A stretch of 64,000 nt of DNA from Spirochaetales bacterium (GCA_016928955.1 JAFGJV010000047.1:1-64000), one strand, 5' to 3'. Positions 18,452 through 28,202 are shown, counted from the stretch's first letter. The notes: generated from the sequence alone by a model not told the origin. Numbers and translations are program-made.

Positions 18452-19822
18452 ATGACGGACTCCGGACGCCTGAGGAGCGACGCCAGGGCCATATTCAGGG
18501 CGGGCGTGGCAAGAGTCGATCCCAGGCCTATGGTTCGGGACGCCGTGTCGCTCGACGGGAACGCCCTGACCGTGGTCGCGGGCAACGGAAGCGAGACCTG
18601 GGATCTTTCGGAATTCAGCCGCATCCTGGTTCTGGGCTTTGGCAAGGCGGGCGCACGCATGGCGCAGGGAGCGGCCGACGCACTTGGCGACAGGCTGTCC
18701 GGCGGCCTGGTCGTGGTCAAACGGGGCTTTGCGGAAACCTGCCCGGGCTTGGACGTGCTTGAAGCCGGTCATCCGGTACCGGACGCGGACGGGGTTGCCG
18801 CCGCGCGCACACTCATGGCGGTGGCCAGGGCGGCCGACGAGAAAACCCTGGTGCTGGTCCTGGTGTCGGGGGGCGGCTCGGCTTTGCTGTGCGCGCCCTG
18901 GGAAGACGACGAGCGAGAGCTGACGCTGGAAGACAAAGCCGGCGTTACGTCCCTCCTCCTGGCGTCCGGGGCCGATATACGGGAAATCAACACGGTCAGG
19001 CGGCACTTGTCGGCCGTCAAGGGAGGCCGACTCGCGTCGCTGCTCCATCCGGCGTCTGTGGCCACCCTGATCCTGTCGGACGTGGTGGGCGACGAGTTGT
19101 CCAGCATAGCCAGCGGCCCCACTGTTCCCGACCTGAGCACCTGGGCCGACGCGCTGACCGTGGTCACGCGGTACGGCCTTGTGGACAAGTTGCCGGCCGC
19201 GGCACGCAGGCTGCTTGAGGACGGTGTGGCCGGGCTGGTACCCGACACGCCCAAGCCCGGAGACCCGGCTTTTTCCCGGGTGCGGACCTTGGTTATAGGC
19301 TCAAACAGGCTGGCAGCCCTGGCGGGAGCCGAGGAAGCGTCGCGCCTGGGTTACCAGACCCTCTACCTGGGTTCGCGGATTACCGGAGAGGCAAGGGAAA
19401 TAGCCCGGGTACATCTTGGGCTGGCCCTGGACATGGCCGCGAGCGGCGCGCCGCTAAAACCGCCGGCGTGCGTGATATCCGGCGGGGAGACCACCGTAAC
19501 CCTCCGGGGAACGGGCCGTGGGGGACGCAACCAAGAACAGGCGCTTGCCTTTGTCGCCGGGCTTTCGGAAACCAACCCTGAGCTGGCATCGCGCGTCTGC
19601 TACCTGTCCGCTGGCACGGACGGCAACGACGGGCCCACGGACGCGGCCGGCGGCTATGCCGACGCCATGGTCCTGCAGGCGGCGCAACGGGCGGGGCTGG
19701 ATCCGCGGGTGTTTTTAGAACACAACGATTCGTACCGCTTTCTGGATGCCCTGGGAGCCCTGGAGCGGACTGGTCCAACGGGTACCAATGTGTGCGACTT
19801 GCACATTGTGCTGGTTCGGTAA
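18452..19822 (+). CDS. Glycerate 2-kinase (MOFRL family)
   Basis: ILVLGFGKAGARMAQGAADALG, GGGSALLCAPWEDD, C-terminal SAGTDGNDGPTDAAGGYAD typical of GckA/MOFRL. Confidence 0.92.
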   Translation: MTDSGRLRSDARAIFRAGVARVDPRPMVRDAVSLDGNALTVVAGNGSETWDLSEFSRILVLGFGKAGARMAQGAADALGDRLSGGLVVVKRGFAETCPGLDVLEAGHPVPDADGVAAARTLMAVARAADEKTLVLVLVSGGGSALLCAPWEDDERELTLEDKAGVTSLLLASGADIREINTVRRHLSAVKGGRLASLLHPASVATLILSDVVGDELSSIASGPTVPDLSTWADALTVVTRYGLVDKLPAAARRLLEDGVAGLVPDTPKPGDPAFSRVRTLVIGSNRLAALAGAEEASRLGYQTLYLGSRITGEAREIARVHLGLALDMAASGAPLKPPACVISGGETTVTLRGTGRGGRNQEQALAFVAGLSETNPELASRVCYLSAGTDGNDGPTDAAGGYADAMVLQAAQRAGLDPRVFLEHNDSYRFLDALGALERTGPTGTNVCDLHIVLVR

Positions 19823-19840
19823 AAAAAGCTCGACCTTTGA

Positions 19841-19870
19841 TTGACATCCTGGAACGCCGGCTGGTAGGCT
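19841..19870 (+). promoter_or_regulatory. Candidate sigma70 promoter TTGACA-N18-TAGGCT for MoxR operon
   Basis: Exact -35 consensus; ATG 16 nt downstream of the -10. Confidence 0.55.
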
Positions 19871-19886
19871 GGCTCCGGATGTAAAC

Positions 19887-20903
19887 ATGACCGAACAGAC
19901 AGACAAAGAACCAGGAGCGCCCCTTACCCGGGCCAGAAAACGGGCCGCGGGGAAGTACGCGCTTGCCCTGTTTGGGCTCGTTGCGCTGGCCCTCACCCTG
20001 AGTCCGTATCCTCCCCCCGACCCGTTGATACAAGCCCTGGTGCGCATGCAGGACGGCGACGGCCCGCTGTGGCTCGCCCGCCTGGTCGCCACGAGCCGAG
20101 GGACCATCATGTTTCTTGTCTACGGCCTCTTTGTGGTCGGGTTTGCCGTGTTTATGTATGTTGTCTGGTCCTCCGTATGCGCGCCCAAAAAAAAGGTCGA
20201 GAAAACCAGATTTTGGCGCAAATCCGAGAATCAGTTCGTGGGCGCGATGCTGTTCATCCTGTTGGCCAGCTTCATGTGGGGTACGGTCAAGCTGTTCTAT
20301 GAAAAAAACGAGGCGTACCGCGCGGAGATGGCATTCCAGGGAGGGAACACGGAGGCTGAGGAACTGTTTACCTCGGGTCCCCTGCCCGCCGCGGGCGGTG
20401 AGGCCTTGCTGGATAAGGTGCCGGTGGAGGAAACCGCTCGGCTGCTCGGGACCATGTTCAGGATACTGGCCGCCCTCTTTGCGACCGTGGTCGTGGCCGC
20501 TGTCCTTGTACGGTTTGTGCGCCGCATCAAGGTCAGGAAAGCGCCGGAGGCGGAGCCTTCGCCACCGCCGGACATGTCCGCCGCCCTGGCCAGGGTCAGG
20601 GAACGCCTCCATTCGACGGACGCCATACGGGACGCCATCATAGCCTGCTACGCCGACATGTGCGTACTCTTTGCCGCGCCGGACGGCCGTGATATGGCCA
20701 GCATGACGCCGCGTGAATTCGCGCTGCTTCTAAGCTCGCACGCGGCTCCCGCCGACGATGTGGCCGAACTCACCTCCATGTTTGAAAAAGCCCGGTACTC
20801 GCGCGAACCCTGCTTTGAGATCGATCGGCAACGGGCAGGGGCGGCTCTCCGATCTCTTGAAGCGTTCTGGGCCGAGCACGGCGGGAAGGCGCGCTCCGCA
20901 TGA
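19887..20903 (+). CDS. Membrane protein with DUF4129-like C-terminal domain (MoxR operon)
   Basis: TM segments; C-term IRDAIIACYADMCVLFA…TPREFALLLSSHAAPADDVAELTSMFEKARYS. Confidence 0.75.
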   Translation: MTEQTDKEPGAPLTRARKRAAGKYALALFGLVALALTLSPYPPPDPLIQALVRMQDGDGPLWLARLVATSRGTIMFLVYGLFVVGFAVFMYVVWSSVCAPKKKVEKTRFWRKSENQFVGAMLFILLASFMWGTVKLFYEKNEAYRAEMAFQGGNTEAEELFTSGPLPAAGGEALLDKVPVEETARLLGTMFRILAALFATVVVAAVLVRFVRRIKVRKAPEAEPSPPPDMSAALARVRERLHSTDAIRDAIIACYADMCVLFAAPDGRDMASMTPREFALLLSSHAAPADDVAELTSMFEKARYSREPCFEIDRQRAGAALRSLEAFWAEHGGKARSA

Positions 20904-21382
20904 TTACCGGGATCTATGAAGTGGTGGCCTTCGTGGTGCGGGCCGCCTTTGCCCTGGCCCTGCTGTTCGTGGGCCTGGGGTCCGCGTGGGGCTTGGCAAG
21001 AAAACGTCCGGAAGCACCGGAACGGCGTAGGGCGGTCCCCGGCCGGACAGGTAGGGCCGCGCTTGCTTCCATGCTCAGGGGATGCGCCGCCAGCTCCGTG
21101 TATAGGAGCATGACCGCGGACCGGCTCAGGGTTCTTGCCAGGGACATCCTGTCCGTGGAGCGCGGCCTTCCGGAGGACGACACCTACGGGGTTCTCCGAG
21201 ATCCTGCGGAAAGCGGCCTGTACGGCAAGGACGGCATGCGGCTTCTGCTAGAAGACCACCTGATGGCAAACGCCAGGGAAAAACGTAAGGAGACGGCGGA
21301 CGAGCCCGATTTTTCGGAGCGCGTCGGCCGGTTGGTAGGCGCGATGGAAAACCGCCTCCATGGAAAGGACGTGGCTGAATGA
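20900..21382 (+). CDS. Membrane-anchored hypothetical protein in MoxR operon
   Basis: Translationally coupled between the DUF4129 and MoxR genes; one N-terminal TM. Confidence 0.7.
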   Translation: MITGIYEVVAFVVRAAFALALLFVGLGSAWGLARKRPEAPERRRAVPGRTGRAALASMLRGCAASSVYRSMTADRLRVLARDILSVERGLPEDDTYGVLRDPAESGLYGKDGMRLLLEDHLMANAREKRKETADEPDFSERVGRLVGAMENRLHGKDVAE

Positions 21383-22347
21383 ACGATGCGATGGGCGCCA
21401 AAGCGGCATCCGATATGTGTTCCTTGGTGCTGGACGAGCTGGAGAAGGCCGTTATAGGCAAGCGCTCCTTCCTGGAAAAACTGCTTGGGACGGCCATAGC
21501 TGGCGGCCATGTGCTGGTTGAGGACAATCCCGGCCTGGCCAAGACCCTGGCGGCAAAAAGCCTGGCCCGGGCGCTTGGCGGCACGTTCAAGCGCATCCAG
21601 TTCACGCCCGACCTGCTTCCTGCGGACATAACCGGCGCGTACGTATTGGACAAGAAGACGGACAACCTCAGGCTGATAGAAGGGCCGGTGTTTTCCAATT
21701 TCGTGCTGGCCGACGAAATAAACCGAGCGCCTCCAAAAACCCAGTCGGCCCTGCTAGAGGCCATGGAGGAGCATCAGGCTACCCTGGAGGGATCCACCCT
21801 GCCCCTGCCGCGCCCGTTCATGGTCGTTGCCACCCAGAACCCCATAGAATACGAGGGAACCTTCCCCCTGCCTGAAGCCCAGCTGGACCGGTTCATGGTG
21901 CGCCTCAGCATAGGCTATCCAACGGCCGACGAAGAACGCCAGATCCTGATGCGCAGGGCTGAACGGCGCGCGGACGAGCCTGAACTTAAGGCGGTATGCG
22001 GGCTGGACGGATTCGCCGCCCTGTCGGCGGCAGCGGAGGCCGTCCATGTGGAGGAGGACCTTGCCGCCTATGCCGTTGCCCTGGTACGGGCAACGCGGGA
22101 CGCGGCCAGGGTGGCCGTGGGGGCCAGCCCGCGCGCGTCCCTGGCCCTGCTCAAGCTGGCAAGGGCCAAAGCCGTGATGGACGGACGGATGTTTGCCTTG
22201 CCCGACGACATCAAATGGTGCGCGTTCGAGGCTCTGGCCCATCGCGTCACGCTCCGTCCTGACGCCTGGGCCGCGGACTCACGGTCCGACAGCGTTGTCA
22301 GGGCGGCCATAGCGTCCGTACCCGTTCCCAAGGCCGAGCTGGTATGA
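21379..22347 (+). CDS. MoxR-family AAA+ ATPase
   Basis: GGHVLVEDNPGLAKTLAAKSLARAL, FVLADEINRAPPKTQSALLEAMEE, QNPIEYEGTFPLPEAQLDRFM. Confidence 0.95.
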   Translation: MNDAMGAKAASDMCSLVLDELEKAVIGKRSFLEKLLGTAIAGGHVLVEDNPGLAKTLAAKSLARALGGTFKRIQFTPDLLPADITGAYVLDKKTDNLRLIEGPVFSNFVLADEINRAPPKTQSALLEAMEEHQATLEGSTLPLPRPFMVVATQNPIEYEGTFPLPEAQLDRFMVRLSIGYPTADEERQILMRRAERRADEPELKAVCGLDGFAALSAAAEAVHVEEDLAAYAVALVRATRDAARVAVGASPRASLALLKLARAKAVMDGRMFALPDDIKWCAFEALAHRVTLRPDAWAADSRSDSVVRAAIASVPVPKAELV

Positions 22348-23579
22348 ACCTGATTCGGGCGCTGTGCGCGTTGGCGGTCAGCGCTCTATGCGCCCTTGGA
22401 ATTTTTATCCAGGACGGCCGCCTGGTGGCCCTTGCCTTGCCGGCGGCGGCCTGGCTGATCCTGGGAGAGGCCGGCCGCCCCGAGCTGCCGGCACTCCGAG
22501 TCACGCGCGTCCTTGATCCGCCGCTGCCGGACGAGGGCCAGCCCTGTACCGTGACCGTCACCGCGGGCAATGAAGGCGGCCGCGTGGAACTTCTGACGCT
22601 CGTGGACCTGCTGCCAAAGGGCGTTGCCGTGGCGGAAGGAAGCCCTGTGTGGACCGGACACCTGGACGCGGGGGCGAGCGTCGCCTATTCCTACGTCATC
22701 ACCATCAAGAGGGGCGACTACCGCTTTACGGCTCTGCGCGCCAGTAGCCAAAGCCCGCTGTGGGGCTCGGAACGCTCGGCGGATTTTCCGTGCGAAACGC
22801 GCGTGTGGATAGCGCCGGCCATCATGGCTCCGCCCCAGATCAAGGCCGGGCCGGAAAGCGTGCGTCCCTTTTCCGGCGTGTCGGGCGCCAAACGTCCGGG
22901 GCAGGGCTCGGAGTTTTTCGGCACGCGGGAATACCAGGCGGGAGACCGTCTGCGGAGCATCAACTGGCGGGCTGGTGCCCTCTGGGGGCAGGACATCGTC
23001 AACGTGTACGAAGGCGAGAGGGCCATAGACGCGGGCATCATCCTGGATTGCCGGGCCGAGGCGTACCAGAGCCTGGACCAGTTTGACGACGCCTGCCGCG
23101 CCGCCCTGTCCTGCGCCGAGGGCTTCCTTGACGGCGGCAACCGCGTGGCCTTTCTCCGATACGGCGCGGAACTCCACTGGACCACGCCGGGAGCGGGCCG
23201 CGTGCAGAGGCTGAAGCTCCGGGCGTCGTGCGCGGCCGCTGAATTGGGCGACCACGCCGTGTTCGAGCGCTTTGACCACCTGCCCATCAACGTGTTCCCG
23301 CCGCGGTCCCTGGTTATTCTGGTCAGTCCGGGACTCCGTGACGACCTGCCGGCCTTGAGGAGCATGCGCGCCCTGGGCTATACGGTTGCCCTGATCGCCA
23401 TACTTCCGCGCCAAGACGGCCAGTCAAAGGACGACGCGCAGGGTGCGCTCGCGGGCCGCATAGAGGATCTTGAGCGCGAGGTGTTCATGACCAGGCTGGT
23501 GCGTTCGGGCATATCGACCCTGCCATGGAACCCGGATCGGCCTTTATCCCAGCTCAGGCAGTACGGCGGGTCCAGATGA
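22344..23579 (+). CDS. DUF58 domain protein
   Basis: GSEFFGTREYQAGDRLRSINWRAGALWG signature; adjacent to MoxR. Confidence 0.92.
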   Translation: MNLIRALCALAVSALCALGIFIQDGRLVALALPAAAWLILGEAGRPELPALRVTRVLDPPLPDEGQPCTVTVTAGNEGGRVELLTLVDLLPKGVAVAEGSPVWTGHLDAGASVAYSYVITIKRGDYRFTALRASSQSPLWGSERSADFPCETRVWIAPAIMAPPQIKAGPESVRPFSGVSGAKRPGQGSEFFGTREYQAGDRLRSINWRAGALWGQDIVNVYEGERAIDAGIILDCRAEAYQSLDQFDDACRAALSCAEGFLDGGNRVAFLRYGAELHWTTPGAGRVQRLKLRASCAAAELGDHAVFERFDHLPINVFPPRSLVILVSPGLRDDLPALRSMRALGYTVALIAILPRQDGQSKDDAQGALAGRIEDLEREVFMTRLVRSGISTLPWNPDRPLSQLRQYGGSR

Positions 23580-23857
23580 GCGGAATTCTGGTTCTGTGGT
23601 GCGTGGTCACGCTGGTGCCGGCGTTTCTAGCGTTTATACGCTATCGCCGCGTCCGAGCATCTATCGACGAGAGGGCGCGGCGCTCCTACATCGGACATGC
23701 TGTCCTATGGCTTGGCGCTTCGTCGACGCTTGTGGCCCTTGCGCTGTTCTCCGGGGGCTCACTGGCCTTGCCTTTGAGCTTTACGGCCGTTGTGGCCGGC
23801 CTGGCGGTTATCTGGATGATCAAGGTCCTGCCTGGCTCTGGCCAGGACGGGCGCTGA
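23576..23857 (+). CDS. Small membrane protein, end of MoxR operon
   Basis: ATGA overlap; three TM-like stretches. Confidence 0.65.
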   Translation: MSGILVLWCVVTLVPAFLAFIRYRRVRASIDERARRSYIGHAVLWLGASSTLVALALFSGGSLALPLSFTAVVAGLAVIWMIKVLPGSGQDGR

Positions 23858-23899
23858 CGAACTCCCTTTGTGCGTCCCGTGAATTAGCGTTATGCTAAA

Positions 23900-23936
23900 G
23901 GGAGCCTCTAAAAACTGTGGTTTTTAGGGGGTTGCC
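23900..23936. repeat. Palindrome family type A, degenerate copy
   Basis: GGGAGCCTCTAAAAAC-tgtg-GTTTTTAGGGGGTTGCC. Confidence 0.75.
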
Positions 23937-23945
23937 TTAGAAACT

Positions 23946-23971
23946 CCCGCGTTTTCTGCCGAAAACGCGGG
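23946..23971. repeat. Perfect 11-bp hairpin CCCGCGTTTTC-TGCC-GAAAACGCGGG inside palindrome block
   Basis: Arms are exact reverse complements. Confidence 0.8.
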
Positions 23972-24007
23972 GAACCTCTGCTAACCATAGGGTTAGTAGA
24001 GGTTCCC
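23970..24007. repeat. Palindrome family type A (GGGAACCTCTGCTAACC-ATAG-GGTTAGTAGAGGTTCCC)
   Basis: 17-bp arms with a single G-U compatible mismatch. Confidence 0.85.
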
Positions 24008-24072
24008 TAAAGGCAGAACAGGTAACGACGCGGATCGGCGCCGGCCAGGGACAAACGGTATCGAGGTGCCTC

Positions 24073-26622
24073 ATGAAAGCTCAAAAAATTTGTCCGGGCG
24101 TAACGCTGGTGGACATACCCGACGCTGGTTTGTCGGTGCTCTGCGGCTGTCCGGAAAACGCGGTCAAGTTCCTCAGCCAAGCCGGGGCCATACGGTCGGT
24201 GGAGAGGGACGGCCGGAGCTTTGAGACCGGGCCCAACGCCATCCTCCTGTCCGAGTTGCCCGTGCAGAACGGGCGCTTCTGCAATCTGGCCGAATTCCCG
24301 GTACTGCAGATGCTGTACCGCCAAGGCATGATCGTTCCCAAGCACCCGAACAACACCGGCCGCCGCCCCATGATCATTGGCATGAAGGACCAGGTGGACG
24401 CCCAGGCCGACTACATCTACCACGGCAATTACGGCATTGTGGACCCGGCCGCCCTGTCGCCGGAGGATCCCGATCGCGGTCGGGCCATTGTGCGCATGAA
24501 ACTATGGTTCGCCTACGGCGCCTTCCGCAAGACGGACGAGCTTCTGGACCTCAGGGTGCTGGACCGGCCCATCATGTCCCTTGGCGGCGGCGTGCTCTTG
24601 CGCCGTGTCGACGTCAACCGGTACGAGTTCATACACGGAGGATCGTCCGTGGAGGTTGACCTGAACCTGCAAGCGGGCGAGACCTATGGCTGCCCCTACA
24701 CGCTGCCGTACAGGCCAGCCGAGCGCCACGATTTTTCCATCGTGCACCTGGGAGAGGGCGATGGCTGGGACGCGGCCAGGCCGTGCATGTCCAGCCTGGT
24801 GATCCACCGGGGGCAGGCCTACCTGGTCGACGCTGGGCCGAACATAGAGGAAAGCCTGGACGCCGTGGGCATAGGGGTGGGCGGGCTCAGGGGCATTTTT
24901 CATACGCATGTCCATGACGACCACTTTGTGGGGCTTACGGCCCTCATGCGGGCCGAGCGTCGCCTGCGCTATTACGCCACGCCGGAGGTCCGCCGCTCGG
25001 CACAGGCCAAACTGCGCGCCCTTGTAGGCATGGAGGAACGCGAATTCCCCCTGTTTTTCGAGCCGCGCGACCTGGCGCCCAACCAATGGAACGACGTAGA
25101 CGGCATGAGCGTCATGCCCGTGGATTCGGCCCACCCGCTGGAAACAACTTTTTTCCGCTTCAAGGCGCAATGGGGCAACGGGGCTGAAAAAAGCTTTGTC
25201 CATTGCGCGGACCTGTCGGCGTTTTCCGTCCTGGACGCCATGACCGTGGACAAGCCTGACGCGCCGGGAATAAGCCCCACGGCGGCCCAGGCCTTCAAAG
25301 CGGCCGTCCTTGAACCCGCCGATCTCAAAAAGGTAGACGTGGGCGGTGGAGCCATCCACGGCGACCCGTCAGATTTCAGGGATGATTCAAGCGGCGATAT
25401 CCTCCTGAGTCACGGGATATCCCAAGCGTCCGCCGAGCACGCACCTAAGGGGCGGGTGGCGGAATTCGGCGAGCAGACGGTGTTTTTCCCCGCCAGCCAG
25501 GACTGGCGCACGATAATGGCCCGGGCGGCCTTGAGGCTCTATTTCCCGCAGGCGTCGGAATCAGAAATCCAGCGTCTTGCCAACCATGAGTACGAGTTCC
25601 TGAAAGCCGACGATTGGCTGTGCAAGAAGGGCCAGGCCGTGTCTCATGTGTACCTGACGGTATCCGGCTACCTGAAACGCTGTGACACCCAGGGCCGCTG
25701 CAGGGGCAGGGTCAGGCCGGGAGCGCTGGTCAACGCGGCCGAGTGCGTGAGAGGCGCCGAGGCGGGCTCGTGCTTCCGCGCCTCCGGGGGGACCATAGCC
25801 CTGGCCATACCCGGGGGCGTTTTCAGGGACTTCATGGAAAAGAACGGATCCCTTGGTCGCACGCATGACGTGGAGGAAGCCTTTTCTTCCCTATCGTCGT
25901 GCCCGCATTTTGCGGACTTTGAATCCCTTCCGGCCCTGGCCGAGATGGCCGCGGCCGCCGAGCACTATCACGCTCCTGCCGGGGCAACGATTGAGCGGCC
26001 AGGCAGCTTTCTCCTGATTCGGAAGGGCCGCGTAGCGATATTCGGCGGCGGCGGGCTGGTGGACTTTTCCGGCCCCCACGACATCGTGTGCGAGAGCGAG
26101 GCCCTTGGGGAATCCGACCAGTTCCGCGTCCGCTCCTTCGAGGATGTGAGCGCGTGGGCCATACCCGCCTGGGTGGTGTCGGACAAACCATTTGTCCTGT
26201 GGAAGCTCCGAGAGCGCAAGGAGATGCGGGTGGCCGAGCTGGCTTTGGCCTTTGACTTTTCCTGGTGTGACGACTACAAGCTGGGCCACGCTGAGCTGGA
26301 CGATGCTCACCGGCGCATATTCGAAGCCTTTGGACAGGCGGGAACGCGGGCCGGCCACGGCGCCTTGGAGGCCATTCTGGCCTTGGTGGACGAGCATTTT
26401 GGCTACGAGGAAGGAATGATGCGCGATGCGTCCTATCCTGGGGCCGCGTCCCACCATGACAGCCACGAACGCATACGCAAAGAGATCCTGGACCGCCTGT
26501 CCGGCGACAGCCCCGTGCTGGATCAGAGTTTTGGACGTTTCCTGAAAGATTGTTTTATCAGGCACGCGTTGGTTGAGGACAGAACCCTCTTGGACTGGCT
26601 CGCAAAAAAACACGGCCGCTGA
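24073..26622 (+). CDS. Multidomain protein: metallo-beta-lactamase fold + cNMP-binding-like domains + C-terminal bacteriohemerythrin
   Basis: MBL motif THVHDDHFVG; cNMP-like beta-barrel repeats (KKGQAVSHVYLTVSGYLKR; GATIERPGSFLLIRKGRVAIFG); hemerythrin ligands in LGHAELDDAHRRIF, HFGYEEGMM, HHDSHERI, FIRHALVEDRTLL. Confidence 0.82.
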   Translation: MKAQKICPGVTLVDIPDAGLSVLCGCPENAVKFLSQAGAIRSVERDGRSFETGPNAILLSELPVQNGRFCNLAEFPVLQMLYRQGMIVPKHPNNTGRRPMIIGMKDQVDAQADYIYHGNYGIVDPAALSPEDPDRGRAIVRMKLWFAYGAFRKTDELLDLRVLDRPIMSLGGGVLLRRVDVNRYEFIHGGSSVEVDLNLQAGETYGCPYTLPYRPAERHDFSIVHLGEGDGWDAARPCMSSLVIHRGQAYLVDAGPNIEESLDAVGIGVGGLRGIFHTHVHDDHFVGLTALMRAERRLRYYATPEVRRSAQAKLRALVGMEEREFPLFFEPRDLAPNQWNDVDGMSVMPVDSAHPLETTFFRFKAQWGNGAEKSFVHCADLSAFSVLDAMTVDKPDAPGISPTAAQAFKAAVLEPADLKKVDVGGGAIHGDPSDFRDDSSGDILLSHGISQASAEHAPKGRVAEFGEQTVFFPASQDWRTIMARAALRLYFPQASESEIQRLANHEYEFLKADDWLCKKGQAVSHVYLTVSGYLKRCDTQGRCRGRVRPGALVNAAECVRGAEAGSCFRASGGTIALAIPGGVFRDFMEKNGSLGRTHDVEEAFSSLSSCPHFADFESLPALAEMAAAAEHYHAPAGATIERPGSFLLIRKGRVAIFGGGGLVDFSGPHDIVCESEALGESDQFRVRSFEDVSAWAIPAWVVSDKPFVLWKLRERKEMRVAELALAFDFSWCDDYKLGHAELDDAHRRIFEAFGQAGTRAGHGALEAILALVDEHFGYEEGMMRDASYPGAASHHDSHERIRKEILDRLSGDSPVLDQSFGRFLKDCFIRHALVEDRTLLDWLAKKHGR

Positions 26623-26640
26623 GCGCAGGCGCTTGTGGTA

Positions 26641-27753
26641 TCAGGCCAGGATCAGGCCGTCCACATCGTGGTCGTGCGCGCCCCTGGGCACCCAGGGGAC
26701 CAGCTGTTCCCGGTATCCGTAACCGAGCACGGTCAGGGTTTTCTGGGGAGCGCGACCCGCCCGTTCGTCCTTCAGCCCGCTTAGGAAGCGGTCGTAATAT
26801 CCCTTGCCACGGCCAAGGCGCCCCCCGTCCTGGTCAAAGGCCAGCCCGGGAGCCAGCACAAGGCACGCTGCCTGCGCTATGTGGGCAACTCCCAGCGGCT
26901 CGATGGAGTCCGGCGGAACGGGAATGTCCCAGGAGTCCTTGGGCCAGCCGCGCCACGAACGGTCGAGCGGCACGAATTCAATGATGTCACCCCGGATGCG
27001 AGGAGCGGCCAGCCGCTTGCCGTCGGCCAGCGCGCGGTCCAGGACAGGTCCGGTGTCTATCTCGGTGGGCATGGACAGGAAGGCCAGGACAAGCTCGGCG
27101 CCAGCGAACGACGGATGGGCGGCCAGCATGCTCGCGGCCTGCGCGCCTTTTGCCTGTCGTTCCTCCTGCTTCACGGACGCAAGCATGCGTTTCATGTGGC
27201 TCCGCAGTGATTTTTTACGCTCGTGTCGCTCGAGGGCTGCCAGGGCGTCGTGCTCGTTGATATCCGCCGCGTCCCAGGGGTAGCACACCCACTTGTCGTC
27301 TATGTCCAACCCGGCAAGGTACAGGGACAATTCCTTCGGCATGACGCCGCGTTTTTCCTTCAGCTTGTTGTGGATGACCGCAACGCCTATGGATTTTGGC
27401 CTGTGCGTGAGCAGTTCGCGCACGCAGTATTCAAGCGTTGCGCGCGAGTCGTCCACCTCGTCGACCAGGAGTATGCGCTTGCCGCGGAGCTGGTGTTCCG
27501 CCTCCTCTATCCACTGGACCTTGCGCGGGTTGGCCGTGGGCTGGTTGTCGCTGTCGTAGTAGGCCACGCCGACGGTCAGGATGGGCAAATCTATGAAGGT
27601 CCTGAGCATACGCGCGGGTATGAAGCCGCCCGATCCGATGGCCACGATGACGTCCGCCCGATAGCCCGACTCCCGTATCCGCCTGGCCAGGGATTTGACC
27701 GTGCGGTGTATGTCCTGGTAGGTAAAACGCTGTTTGTCCACGGGAGCGATCAT
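26641..27753 (-). CDS. Fusion: phosphoribosyltransferase (N) + 5-formyltetrahydrofolate cyclo-ligase (C)
   Basis: PRPP-binding RILLVDEVDDSRATLE; C-terminal GGRLGRGKGYYDRFL typical of MTHFS/YgfA. Confidence 0.85.
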   Translation of the reverse strand: MIAPVDKQRFTYQDIHRTVKSLARRIRESGYRADVIVAIGSGGFIPARMLRTFIDLPILTVGVAYYDSDNQPTANPRKVQWIEEAEHQLRGKRILLVDEVDDSRATLEYCVRELLTHRPKSIGVAVIHNKLKEKRGVMPKELSLYLAGLDIDDKWVCYPWDAADINEHDALAALERHERKKSLRSHMKRMLASVKQEERQAKGAQAASMLAAHPSFAGAELVLAFLSMPTEIDTGPVLDRALADGKRLAAPRIRGDIIEFVPLDRSWRGWPKDSWDIPVPPDSIEPLGVAHIAQAACLVLAPGLAFDQDGGRLGRGKGYYDRFLSGLKDERAGRAPQKTLTVLGYGYREQLVPWVPRGAHDHDVDGLILA

Positions 27754-27824
27754 AGTACCCCCGGCGGCGCCGGCGCAAGCTCGGACTTGCCCAAAACAGC
27801 CATCTGGCCTAGTATTATCGTCCT

Positions 27825-28178
27825 ATGAAAGAACGCGACGAGCGATTGATAGAGGACAATATCGACGAGATGGCCCGGGCCATAGCGGCGGCGGATGATC
27901 CGGACCTCATAAAGCAGTTTTTGTACAGCTTGTTCACCCAGGCCGAGGCAGACGAGATAGCCAAGCGCTGGGCCCTGGTCAAACGGATAGCCGAGGGCGT
28001 GCCCCAGCGCACCATAGCCGCCGAGCTGGGCCTGTCCTTGTGCAAGATCACGCGCGGCTCCCGCGAGCTCAAGAAGGACCAGTCGGCGTTCAAGCGCATG
28101 CTCGGCATAGCCGGCTACAAGGCGGGGGACCGGACTCCGCGTTCCCACGGAACCGGTCCGACACCTAAAAAGAGCTGA
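27825..28178 (+). CDS. TrpR-like (YerC/YecD family) DNA-binding protein
   Basis: FLYSLFTQAEADEIAKRWALVKRIAEGVPQRTIAAELGLSLCKITRGSRELK. Confidence 0.88.
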   Translation: MKERDERLIEDNIDEMARAIAAADDPDLIKQFLYSLFTQAEADEIAKRWALVKRIAEGVPQRTIAAELGLSLCKITRGSRELKKDQSAFKRMLGIAGYKAGDRTPRSHGTGPTPKKS

Positions 28179-28202
28179 CGCTCCGGGCCCCGGCCGCCGT
28201 CG

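Noticed and set aside
20188-20202. A8 run (CCC AAA AAA AAG) in the DUF4129-like gene as a frameshift site
   Set aside because: No alternate-frame product of interest; likely just Pro-Lys-Lys-Lys coding after a TM segment.
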